Origin: Pseudomonas sp. GOM6
GTDB lineage: Bacteria; Pseudomonadota; Gammaproteobacteria; Pseudomonadales; Pseudomonadaceae
Assembly (NCBI RefSeq): GCF_029537485.1
Contig: NZ_JARPUS010000010.1
Span: 62,001-126,000 of the forward strand
DNA length: 64,000 bases
Reading direction: 5' to 3'
Part shown: in pieces, positions 57,365 through 64,000 of the stretch
How the letters are laid out: every line of letters begins with the position of its first letter
Position numbering within the stretch: the stretch's first letter is position 1
The notes under the pieces: model-generated
Databases searched by the model: none
Told to the model about the DNA's origin: nothing
What the model saw: only the letters and a program-made list of their open reading frames with translations
Position numbers and translations under genes: made by a program

Positions 57365-57863
57365 TGGCTGGATAGTCGATGGCGGTGATGTAGAACGCCT
57401 GCTCACCGCCTGGGGTGTTCACTTTTACTTCAGCATCCAGCGCCTTGCCTATCAAGGCGCGGGCCAGCGGTGAGTCGATACTGATCAGCCCCAGCTTGAG
57501 ATCCAGCTCATCCGGGCCGATGATGCGGTAGCGCACCTCGTTACCGTTTTCATCTTCCAGGGTGACCCAGGCGCCGAAATAGACCTTGTTCGGGTCGGCG
57601 GGACAGCTATCGACAACCTTGAGATTTTCCAGGCGCTTTGTGAGGAAGCGTACGCGACTGTCGATCTCGCGCAGCATCTTCTTGCCGTAGATGTATTCGG
57701 CGTTCTCCGAACGGTCGCCCAGGGCGGCAGCTTCGCTCACGGCCTGGGTTACCTGAGGACGACGCACATGCCACAGCTCATGCAGCTCGGCGCGCAGGCG
57801 CGCCGAGCCTTCAGGTGTGATCAGCGGTGTTCCGGCGGTGCGCGGTGGACGATAGCGGCTCAT
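57357..57863 (-). CDS. greB: Transcription elongation factor GreB
   Basis: GreB rescues backtracked RNA polymerase by stimulating transcript cleavage. The 168-residue protein has the N-terminal coiled coil with the acidic tip in GDRSENAEYIYGKKMLREID. The C-terminal FKBP-like domain has IIGPDELDLKLGLISIDSPLARALIGK. The start at 57863 gives the family N-terminus MSRYRPPRTAG. An ATG at 57893, with AAGG upstream, would add ten residues and cannot be excluded. Confidence 0.92.
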   Translation of the reverse strand: MSRYRPPRTAGTPLITPEGSARLRAELHELWHVRRPQVTQAVSEAAALGDRSENAEYIYGKKMLREIDSRVRFLTKRLENLKVVDSCPADPNKVYFGAWVTLEDENGNEVRYRIIGPDELDLKLGLISIDSPLARALIGKALDAEVKVNTPGGEQAFYITAIDYPAIT

Positions 57864-57914
57864 GGTACTGGTCGGTAATAAAGGGTTGGCCATTCTAGCA
57901 ATGACCTTATTGCC

Positions 57915-60407
57915 TCACACCTCGCGCAGCACGGTCAGTGGCAACGCGTTCAAGGCCTTGCGCGTGCCCCAGAGGCCGGCTGCGCCAACCAGCAGTGCGC
58001 CGATCAGCGGTAAAACCAGCAGCCAGGGGTGCGGCTGCCATTGCAGTTCCAGCGCATAGCGATAGAGCAGGAAACTGGCCAGCTCGCAACCCAGCGCTGC
58101 CAGCAAGCCACTGACGGCACCCAGCAGGCCGAACTCGGTACGCCTGGCGTTGAGCAACAGCCTGCGTTCGGCGCCCAGGGCACGCAGTAGAGCGCCTTGG
58201 CGCAGGCGCTCGTCAAGGGTCGCCTGCAAGCCGGCGAGCAGTACGGCAATGCCGGCTGCCAGCACGAACAACAAGACGTACTCCACTGCCAGGCTGACCT
58301 GCGCCATGATGCTGCGTAGTTGTTCCAGCAGGGCCTCGACCTGCAGCAGGGTGACGGCAGGGAATTCTCGCGCCAGTTCGACCAATTGGCGTTCGCTGTG
58401 TGGCGGCAGGTAGAAACTGGTCAGGTAGGTAGCGGGCAGGTCTTGCAGCGTACCGGGCTGGAAGATCATGTAGAAGTTCGGCTGGAAGCTGTCCCACTCG
58501 ACCTTGCGCAGGCTGCTGACTTGGGCCTCGCGCTCGATGCCGCCGACATTGAACGTCAACCGATCGCCCAGTTGCAGTCCCAGGCTTTCGGCCAGCTTGG
58601 ACTCCACCGAGACCCCCGGTAATTGTTCCGTCTGCGCGCTCTGCCACCACTGGCCGGTCAGGAGCGTATTGCCTTCCGGCAGGTCTTGTGACCAGGTCAG
58701 ACTGAGGTCGCGGCTTACCGCGCGTTCGCCCTGGCTCTCCTTGCTGACGATGCCTTGCACCGGCTCGCCATTAATCAGGGTCAGGCGTCCGGCAACGATG
58801 GGGTAGAGCGGCAGCGCGTGTGTGGACAGGGCTGCGAGACGGGCGGCGAAGGCGTCTTTCTCGGCAGGCAGGACATTGAGTGCGAAGTGATTCGGCGCCT
58901 GCTCGGGTAGCTGGTTTTGCCAAGTATCAAGCAGTTCGCCGCGCAACAGGGCGATCAGCGCCATGGCCATCAGAATCAGGCCAAAGGCCAGTGACTGTCC
59001 GGCAGCGGCCAGCGGGTGCCGCAACAGCTGGCCCAGTCCCAGGCGCCAGGGCAGGGCGGCGCGTGCCAGAAGCTGGCGCAAGCCCTTGAGTGCAAGCAAC
59101 AGCAGGCCACCGAGCAGCAGTGTGGCGATCAAGCCGCCGCCCAGCAGTGCCAGGGTCAGTTTCCAATCCAGGCTCAGGCGCCACATGATCAGTGCCAGCG
59201 CCAAGAGCGCAGCGCCATAGACCAGCCAGGAGCTGGGCGGCACCGGTAGCAGGTCACGGCGCAGCACCCGCAGTGGCGGCACGCGACCTAGTGCGGCCAG
59301 CGGCGGCAAGGCAAAGCCTGCCAGTGCCACCAAACCTACGGCGATACCGGCCAGCGCGGGGGTGAGGCCCCCCGCGGGCACGCCCGGCGGTAGCAAACCT
59401 TGCAGCAACTGGAACAACACCAGTTGGCCCAACCAGCCGAGCAGGGCGCCGGACAGGCAGGCCAGCAGACCAAGGATGGCCAGTTGTAGGCCAAAAAGCC
59501 CAAGCGTTTGACGCCGCGAGAGGCCGAAGCAGCGCAGCAGGGCGCCGGTATCGAAATGGCGCACGGCGAAACGACTGGCAGATAACGCCACCGCGACGCC
59601 GGCGAGGAGCACCGCTGCCAGGCTGGCCAGATTTAAATAGCGCTCTGCGCGGCCCAGAGCTCCACCGATTTGCCGGTTACCGTCGCGGGCATCTTCCAGG
59701 CGTTGATGAGGCGCGGCGCCGTCCTCCACGATTTTCCGATACTCGGCCAGAGGCTGGGCATCGCCGCGCCAAAGCTCGCGAAAGCGCACACGGCTGCCCG
59801 GCTGCACGACACCGGTAGCCTCCAGATCGTCCAGGTGCATCAACACACGGGGTGTCAGGCTGTAGAAGTCGCCAGCTCGGTCTGGCTCATGGGTCAGCAC
59901 CCGACTCAGGCGCAGGGGCAGGTTACCGACTTCAATTGTGTCACCGACATTCAGGTTCAGGGCCGCAAATAGACGAGCCTCTGCCCAGGCCTCACCCGGT
60001 TGCGGACCGGAACTCACCTGTTCTGCCTCGTAGGGTTCAGCGGCACTCTTCAGCTCGCCCCGAAGCGGGTAACTGCTGCTGGCTGCCTTGACGCTGGCCA
60101 GCTGAATGCCCTGGTCCGTGGCGATGACACTGGAAAACTCTACGACCTGGGCGTGAGCGAGGCCAAGACGCTTGCCTGCTTCGATCTGCTCGGAGGTTGC
60201 TGGGGAACTACCGCTGAGCACCAGGTCGGCACCGAGAAACTCTGTCGCGCGTAGCAACATGGCGCCATTGAGACGGGCGCTGAAGTAGCCGATGGCAGTA
60301 CTGGCGGCGACGGCGATCAGCAACGCGAAAAAGAGTACGCGCACTTCGCCGGCACGTGTCTCGCGCAGTAGCTGACGCCAGGCCAGGGGCAGCAGACGAG
60401 GGTTCAT
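57915..60407 (-). CDS. ABC transporter permease, FtsX/MacB-like, large periplasmic domains
   Basis: The 830-residue permease has an N-terminal membrane segment, a large soluble domain (about 50-230), and three segments near 250-390. A pair near 395-470 follows, with another soluble domain and a final set of three segments (about 700-820). It belongs to the FtsX-like group that pairs with LolD-like ATPases. The E. coli counterpart by layout is YbbP, beside tesA. It is co-translated with the ATPase gene (one-base overlap). Confidence 0.88.
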   Translation of the reverse strand: MNPRLLPLAWRQLLRETRAGEVRVLFFALLIAVAASTAIGYFSARLNGAMLLRATEFLGADLVLSGSSPATSEQIEAGKRLGLAHAQVVEFSSVIATDQGIQLASVKAASSSYPLRGELKSAAEPYEAEQVSSGPQPGEAWAEARLFAALNLNVGDTIEVGNLPLRLSRVLTHEPDRAGDFYSLTPRVLMHLDDLEATGVVQPGSRVRFRELWRGDAQPLAEYRKIVEDGAAPHQRLEDARDGNRQIGGALGRAERYLNLASLAAVLLAGVAVALSASRFAVRHFDTGALLRCFGLSRRQTLGLFGLQLAILGLLACLSGALLGWLGQLVLFQLLQGLLPPGVPAGGLTPALAGIAVGLVALAGFALPPLAALGRVPPLRVLRRDLLPVPPSSWLVYGAALLALALIMWRLSLDWKLTLALLGGGLIATLLLGGLLLLALKGLRQLLARAALPWRLGLGQLLRHPLAAAGQSLAFGLILMAMALIALLRGELLDTWQNQLPEQAPNHFALNVLPAEKDAFAARLAALSTHALPLYPIVAGRLTLINGEPVQGIVSKESQGERAVSRDLSLTWSQDLPEGNTLLTGQWWQSAQTEQLPGVSVESKLAESLGLQLGDRLTFNVGGIEREAQVSSLRKVEWDSFQPNFYMIFQPGTLQDLPATYLTSFYLPPHSERQLVELAREFPAVTLLQVEALLEQLRSIMAQVSLAVEYVLLFVLAAGIAVLLAGLQATLDERLRQGALLRALGAERRLLLNARRTEFGLLGAVSGLLAALGCELASFLLYRYALELQWQPHPWLLVLPLIGALLVGAAGLWGTRKALNALPLTVLREV

Positions 60408-61090
60408 CAGGGCTCCACGCAGTCGATCAGACGACCGGCTTCAAGCCGAATCATGCGCCGGCAGCGGTGCGCCAGGCGCTCTTCATGGGTCACTAGAACC
60501 AGAGTCGTGCCACGCTCCTGGTTGAGCTGGAACAGCAGATCGCTGATGTGCTCGCCCGTGTGGCTGTCGAGATTGCCGGTAGGCTCGTCAGCGAACAGAA
60601 TCGCCGGATCTGCGGCAAACGCTCGCGCAATGGCCACTCGTTGCTGTTCACCGCCAGAGAGTTGGCGAGGGAAATGGCTCAGGCGGTGGGCAAGTCCGAC
60701 CCGTTGCAGCAGATCGCCGGCCCGCTGGCGGGCATCGACGTGGCCTTCCAGTTCCAATGGCAGCATGACGTTTTCCAGTGCGCTGAGGTTGTCCAGCAAT
60801 TGAAAGGACTGGAACACGAAGCCAACCTGCTCTGCACGTACCTGGGCGCGGCAGTCTTCATCCAGTGTGTGCAGGGCATTGCCGGCCAGTTCGATTTCAC
60901 CGGAGCTGGGCAGGTCGAGACCCGCCAAAAGGCCGAGGAGGGTGGATTTACCTGAGCCGGAGCTGCCGACTATGGCCAGACTATCGCCGGCCGCCAGCTC
61001 GAACGAGAGGTCCTGCAGGATGGCCAGCTCGCCTTCCGTGCTGGGAACCACTTTGCTAAGGTGCCGCGCAGAAAGAATGCTTGCGCTCAT
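60407..61090 (-). CDS. ABC transporter ATP-binding protein, LolD-like
   Basis: The 227-residue ATPase has Walker A IVGSSGSGKSTLLG (about 37-50), the Q-loop in GFVFQSFQLLDN, signature LSGGEQQRVAIARAFA and Walker B ILFADEPTGNLDS. It is the partner of the downstream FtsX-like permease; E. coli YbbA is the matching neighbour of tesA. The start codon at 61090 is only ten bases from the divergent tesA start. Substrate export or release of membrane lipids or proteins is inferred from the family only. Confidence 0.9.
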   Translation of the reverse strand: MSASILSARHLSKVVPSTEGELAILQDLSFELAAGDSLAIVGSSGSGKSTLLGLLAGLDLPSSGEIELAGNALHTLDEDCRAQVRAEQVGFVFQSFQLLDNLSALENVMLPLELEGHVDARQRAGDLLQRVGLAHRLSHFPRQLSGGEQQRVAIARAFAADPAILFADEPTGNLDSHTGEHISDLLFQLNQERGTTLVLVTHEERLAHRCRRMIRLEAGRLIDCVEP

Positions 61091-61100
61091 GGAGAGTCCA

Positions 61101-61706
61101 ATGCGTGCGATTTGGATGAGTGGTGCACTGACACTGATGTTGTGGGCTCAGAGCGCACTGGCCGGCACCGTACTGGTCGTCGGCGATAGTATCAGCGCGG
61201 CTTTGGGCCTGGATACCCGAGAGGGTTGGGTCTTTTTACTGCAAAAACGGCTGGATGAAGGTGGCTTCCAGTATCGGGTTGTTAATGCTTCGATCAGCGG
61301 CGACACGAGTGCTGGCGGGCTTTCTCGCCTGCCTGCACTGCTTGCGCAACACTCGCCGCAAGTCGTGATTATCGAACTGGGCGGCAATGATGGCTTGCGG
61401 GGGCAGGCGCCTGCGCAATTGCAACAGAATCTTGCTTCCATGGCTCTGAAGTCACGCGAAGCCGGCGCCCGCGTACTGCTTCTCGGCATGCAGCTGCCGC
61501 CCAATTATGGTCAGCGCTATACCCAGGCATTTGCCCAGGTATATAAAGATGTGGCGAGTAGTCAGCAGCTGGCATGGGTTCCGTTTTTCCTAGAGGGTGT
61601 CGGCGGTGTGCCGGGAATGATGCAGGCTGATGGTATTCATCCCACGACCCAGGCTCAGCAGCGATTGCTGGACAACGTTTGGCCCAGTCTGGAACCACTG
61701 CTCTGA
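61101..61706 (+). CDS. tesA: Arylesterase / acyl-CoA thioesterase I, periplasmic SGNH hydrolase
   Basis: The 201-residue precursor has a signal peptide (about 1-21, ending ALA) and should act in the periplasm. SGNH blocks are clear: VVGDSISAALG with Ser30, the Gly region at ISGDTSAGG, IIELGGNDG with Asn, and DGIHPTTQ with Asp and His near 177-180. TesA hydrolyses acyl-CoA, aryl esters and lysophospholipids. GGAGAG lies before ATG 61101, so the promoter must be inside the divergent ATPase gene. Confidence 0.92.
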   Translation: MRAIWMSGALTLMLWAQSALAGTVLVVGDSISAALGLDTREGWVFLLQKRLDEGGFQYRVVNASISGDTSAGGLSRLPALLAQHSPQVVIIELGGNDGLRGQAPAQLQQNLASMALKSREAGARVLLLGMQLPPNYGQRYTQAFAQVYKDVASSQQLAWVPFFLEGVGGVPGMMQADGIHPTTQAQQRLLDNVWPSLEPLL

Positions 61707-61762
61707 CGCTTTCCCGCCTCCAGCCTTTCAGCTATCGTGGCGCTCCTGCTCCGGAGCTCTGA

Positions 61763-62044
61763 ATGCCGCGCCATCCCTGGTCCCTGTATGCCTATCACCT
61801 GGTTGTCCCTGACGACCAGCTTGATCTGTTCGCTTGTCGTGAGGCCAGGGTTCATTTGGTGGCTCGTCAGCTCGAGTTGGGCGAGTTTGCCGATAGAACG
61901 CTTTGCGGAGGGTTGTTGCCGGCGGCGCCAGTGATGCGTGAGCTTGGTCGTCATGAGTTGCGTGACAAGCGACTGTGCCCGATCTGCCGGCAGATACTCG
62001 ATGCCCAGCGGCGCGGTGAGCGGCCAGTCTGGCCACCAGCCTGA
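61763..62044 (+). CDS. Conserved hypothetical protein with a CxxC pair
   Basis: The 93-residue protein has no signal peptide. It contains an isolated cysteine in DRTLCGG and a CPIC pair in DKRLCPICRQILDAQRRG, which could bind zinc together with His residues. I do not recognise the family; by position it matches the small hypothetical between tesA and the L,D-transpeptidase gene in P. aeruginosa. GGAG is upstream of ATG 61763. Confidence 0.65.
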   Translation: MPRHPWSLYAYHLVVPDDQLDLFACREARVHLVARQLELGEFADRTLCGGLLPAAPVMRELGRHELRDKRLCPICRQILDAQRRGERPVWPPA

Positions 62045-62118
62045 TCCCTCCCTGCCTTTCCGGGAGCCGTGTACAATCGCTTTCTAATTTCCACCGCTTT
62101 GCCAGCAAGGATCTATTG

Positions 62119-63069
62119 ATGTTGCCGCGTGCCCGTTTACTGTGCCTCGCCAGCCTACTTTGTGCTGGCTCTGCTGCTGCTCTTGAGTTGCCCATGCCGC
62201 CACCTGGCGAGGATATTGTTGGCCAGGTTCAGGTCGTCAAGGCACGCTACGAGGACACGTTCGCTGACTTGGGCTCAGCCAATGATCTTGGCTATCTGGA
62301 AATGGTCGCAGCAAACCCCGGTGTTGACCCCTGGTTGCCCGGGGAAGGCGCAGAGATAATTCTGCCCACTCGCTTCATCCTGCCGCCAGGGCCGCGTGAA
62401 GGCATTGTTATCAACCTTGCTGAGTACCGTCTTTACTACTTCCCAAAAGGGCAGAACGTAGTCCATACCTTCCCCCTCGGAATCGGTCGTGAAGGCTGGG
62501 GCTCACCCATTGCCAATACCTCGATTATCGCCAAAACCCCCAACCCCGGTTGGACGCCGCCGGCTTCGATTCGTGCCGAGCATGCAGCGGAAGGCGATCC
62601 TCTGCCTGCCTATGTACCGCCAGGACCGGACAACCCGCTTGGCCCGTTCAAATTTACCCTGGGCACGCCCGGCTACCTGATTCATGGCTCCAACAAGAAG
62701 TTCGGCATTGGCATGCGCGTCAGTCACGGTTGTTTCCGCATGCTCAATCACAATGTGCTTGAACTGGCCAAAATGGCACCCGTAGGAACCTCCGTACGCA
62801 TTATCAACGAGCCCTACAAGTTCGGTATCAGTGGCGGGAAGATCTATTTGGAAGCTCATGAGCCTCTGAGTGATACCGGTGAGGCTTCTGTTGTGGATAA
62901 ACACACAGCAGTGATCAATACACTGCTCAAGCGCGACGATGCTGTCGGCAACATGCGTCTCGACTGGGACATGGTGCGCGAGGTAGTAGCGGCCGAGGAT
63001 GGCTTGCCGATTGAGATTGCCGTCCCACAGCAGTCTTTGGTCAGCCAGGACGTACCTCTCGATATCTAA
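62119..63069 (+). CDS. L,D-transpeptidase (YkuD/ErfK family)
   Basis: The 316-residue exported protein has a signal peptide (about 1-21). A LysM-like segment follows (about 50-90, with LGYLEMVAANPGVDPWLPGEG), and then the YkuD domain with IHGSN and the catalytic SHGCFR (His203, Cys205). The layout is that of ErfK/YbiS enzymes, which in E. coli attach Braun lipoprotein to peptidoglycan. The convergent neighbour is oprI, the Braun-like lipoprotein of Pseudomonas. ATG 62119 is preferred over an adjacent TTG. Confidence 0.9.
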   Translation: MLPRARLLCLASLLCAGSAAALELPMPPPGEDIVGQVQVVKARYEDTFADLGSANDLGYLEMVAANPGVDPWLPGEGAEIILPTRFILPPGPREGIVINLAEYRLYYFPKGQNVVHTFPLGIGREGWGSPIANTSIIAKTPNPGWTPPASIRAEHAAEGDPLPAYVPPGPDNPLGPFKFTLGTPGYLIHGSNKKFGIGMRVSHGCFRMLNHNVLELAKMAPVGTSVRIINEPYKFGISGGKIYLEAHEPLSDTGEASVVDKHTAVINTLLKRDDAVGNMRLDWDMVREVVAAEDGLPIEIAVPQQSLVSQDVPLDI

Positions 63070-63082
63070 CCTGCAAAACTCA

Positions 63083-63122
63083 AAGGCCCGCCGAAGAGGA
63101 GCACTCTCGGCGGGCCTTTTTG
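63083..63122 (+). terminator. Terminator of the L,D-transpeptidase gene
   Basis: AAGGCCCGCC (63083-63092) pairs with GGCGGGCCTT (63109-63118), followed by TTTG. The inner bases extend the stem. Confidence 0.85.
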
Positions 63123-63133
63123 TATGCGCAATA

Positions 63134-63165
63134 AAAAAGCCGATCCGGAATCCGGATCGGCTTTT
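63134..63165 (-). terminator. Terminator of oprI
   Basis: AAAAGCCGATCCGG and its perfect complement form a 14-bp stem with a 3-base loop. On the minus strand the stem ends in a T-run. It is among the strongest terminators in the window, as expected for a very abundant mRNA. Confidence 0.92.
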
Positions 63166-63182
63166 CAAAGCCTGAGCAAGGA

Positions 63183-63434
63183 TTACTTGCGGCTGGCTTT
63201 TTCCAGCATGCGCAGAGCGCGCTCGTTGGCTTCGTCAGCAGTCATCTGAGCTTTCTGAGCGGCAGCCAGAGCCTCGTCGGCTTTGCGGTAGGCTTCGTCA
63301 GCACGAGCCTGAGCGCGGGCAGCAGCGTCTTCAGTAGCGGTCAGACGAGCTTCGGTTTCTTTGGATACGCTGCTGCAACCGGTAGCCAGAACAGCGGCCA
63401 GGGCCAGAGCGGAGAGTTTCAGAGCGTTGTTCAT
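63183..63434 (-). CDS. oprI: Major outer membrane lipoprotein OprI
   Basis: OprI is the Braun-type lipoprotein of Pseudomonas. The 83-residue precursor has a lipobox LATGC (Cys20). A coiled-coil body made of alanine-rich heptads follows (about 24-80), and the protein ends RMLEKASRK with the lysine that can be linked to peptidoglycan. AGGGG lies before ATG 63434; an upstream in-frame start is rejected. It has a hairpin at the predicted mRNA 5' end and a strong terminator. Confidence 0.97.
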   Translation of the reverse strand: MNNALKLSALALAAVLATGCSSVSKETEARLTATEDAAARAQARADEAYRKADEALAAAQKAQMTADEANERALRMLEKASRK

Positions 63435-63469
63435 CGTATTCCCCTTAAGGTGGACTTTCCATGAAAGGC

Positions 63470-63491
63470 AATTTCCCGAACGCGGGAAATT
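63470..63491 (-). other. Perfect stem-loop in the oprI 5' untranslated region
   Basis: AATTTCCCG and CGGGAAATT form a 9-bp perfect stem with a 4-base loop. It begins about four bases after the predicted transcription start and ends 35 bases before the start codon. Confidence 0.6.
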
Positions 63492-63501
63492 AGCCGGGCA
63501 C

Positions 63502-63529
63502 ATACTACCCGTTACTTTTAGTAAGTAAA
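63502..63529 (-). promoter_or_regulatory. Predicted sigma70 promoter of oprI
   Basis: Minus strand TTTACT (63529-63524), 16 bases, TAGTAT (63507-63502), with a start near 63495. An inverted repeat TTACTT-5-AAGTAA (63512-63528) covers the -35 and spacer. The rest of the 285-bp gap to the next gene shows no gene. Confidence 0.5.
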
Positions 63530-63719
63530 CTGAGCCGACGCAAGTCGGAGAACTTTTTTTTCAGGCGTACAGGATTACGGATTCCCGCTGTTTAAAAAAC
63601 ATACAGCCGTGCCGATTCATACCTTTGGTCGCGCCCTCTAGAGCGCATGGCTAGCCCAACGCCAGCTTGTTAAGATCGCGCCGCAGTCATGCCTACGCTC
63701 ACCTAATAAGGATGTTTGG

Positions 63720-64000
63720 ATGTCGAAGCTCATCAAGTGGGGTTTAGTACTTGTTCTGGCGATTGCATTGCTGATCAAGGTCTCCCTCTGGTTATCGGTG
63801 CGTTCGATCATGAATGATGCGGTGGCCAAGCTCTCACCCTTTATGCTGATCAGCTATGAGGGGATTACTTCATCGTTCGATGGGAGGGTCGGTGTAGAAG
63901 GGCTCAAAGCTCGCCTGCCGATGTTCGATGATGAAGTGCGTGTCGCCCATGCCGAACTGAAGTTCGACGGACTGCGAAGCCTGCTGGCATTCAAGGAAAA
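63720..64000 (+). CDS. Membrane-anchored protein, N-terminal part (cut by window end)
   Basis: The first 93 codons are present. An N-terminal hydrophobic segment (about 5-28) is followed by a beta-type sequence, YEGITSSFDGRVGVEGLKARL, which recalls AsmA- or DUF945-like envelope proteins. The family cannot be fixed from this part. AAGGA is seven bases before ATG 63720. It is divergent from oprI. Confidence 0.72.
   Translation, partial: MSKLIKWGLVLVLAIALLIKVSLWLSVRSIMNDAVAKLSPFMLISYEGITSSFDGRVGVEGLKARLPMFDDEVRVAHAELKFDGLRSLLAFKE

Overview
The window is 64 kb of ordinary high-GC core chromosome from a Pseudomonas, most likely of the mendocina/alcaligenes/oleovorans group. The genus call rests on close family-level resemblance of LipA and its foldase, OprI, TgpA, the sdhCDAB-sucAB-lpd-sucCD cluster, PdxB and the BraB-type BrnQ to Pseudomonas proteins. 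No rRNA, tRNA, prophage, insertion sequence, CRISPR array or obvious genomic island was seen, and coding density and codon style are uniform.

Layout. 1-2.2 kb: an assimilatory nitrate/nitrite transporter (nasA) with a long regulated leader, and a small thioesterase. 2.2-11.2 kb: ZIP-like transporter, pyrF, acnA, rlmM, tusA, a gamma-glutamylcyclotransferase-like protein, a MATE efflux pump and pdxB. 11.2-19.8 kb: small and mostly accessory metabolic genes (ATP-NAD kinase-like, DCC protein, lipid-type ABC exporter, saccharopine-dehydrogenase-like, EamA exporter, ppnP, exonuclease, hydroxyisobutyrate dehydrogenase-like, START protein). 19.9-32.9 kb: the citric-acid-cycle block, gltA divergent from sdhCDAB-sucAB-lpd-sucCD. 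33-42.7 kb: brnQ, two alpha/beta hydrolases, a glutathione transferase, envelope proteins, a patatin-like protein and a flavin reductase. 42.7-53.5 kb: a P2-type ATPase, the moxR-DUF58-tgpA-CHAD operon, a TesB-like thioesterase, tatD and an MltF-like lytic transglycosylase. 53.6-64 kb: DoxX, the lipase/foldase pair lipA-lifO, thpR, greB, an ABC permease/ATPase pair divergent from tesA, an L,D-transpeptidase next to oprI, and the start of a membrane-anchored protein cut by the window end.

Functionally, acnA, gltA, sdh, suc and lpd cover most of the oxidative citric acid cycle. tgpA, mltF-like, the L,D-transpeptidase and oprI concern cell wall and envelope. lipA-lifO-tesA handle lipids.

No undescribed multi-gene system was found. 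The strongest non-coding signal is the nasA leader: a sigma54 promoter, two tandem hexaloop hairpins that fit the ANTAR-protein target motif, and an overlapping intrinsic terminator, all within about 100 bases. Other signals are a sigma54 promoter for lipA, a 106-bp inverted-repeat element after pyrF, a stem-loop at the predicted 5' end of the oprI mRNA, and paired operator-like sites before doxX.
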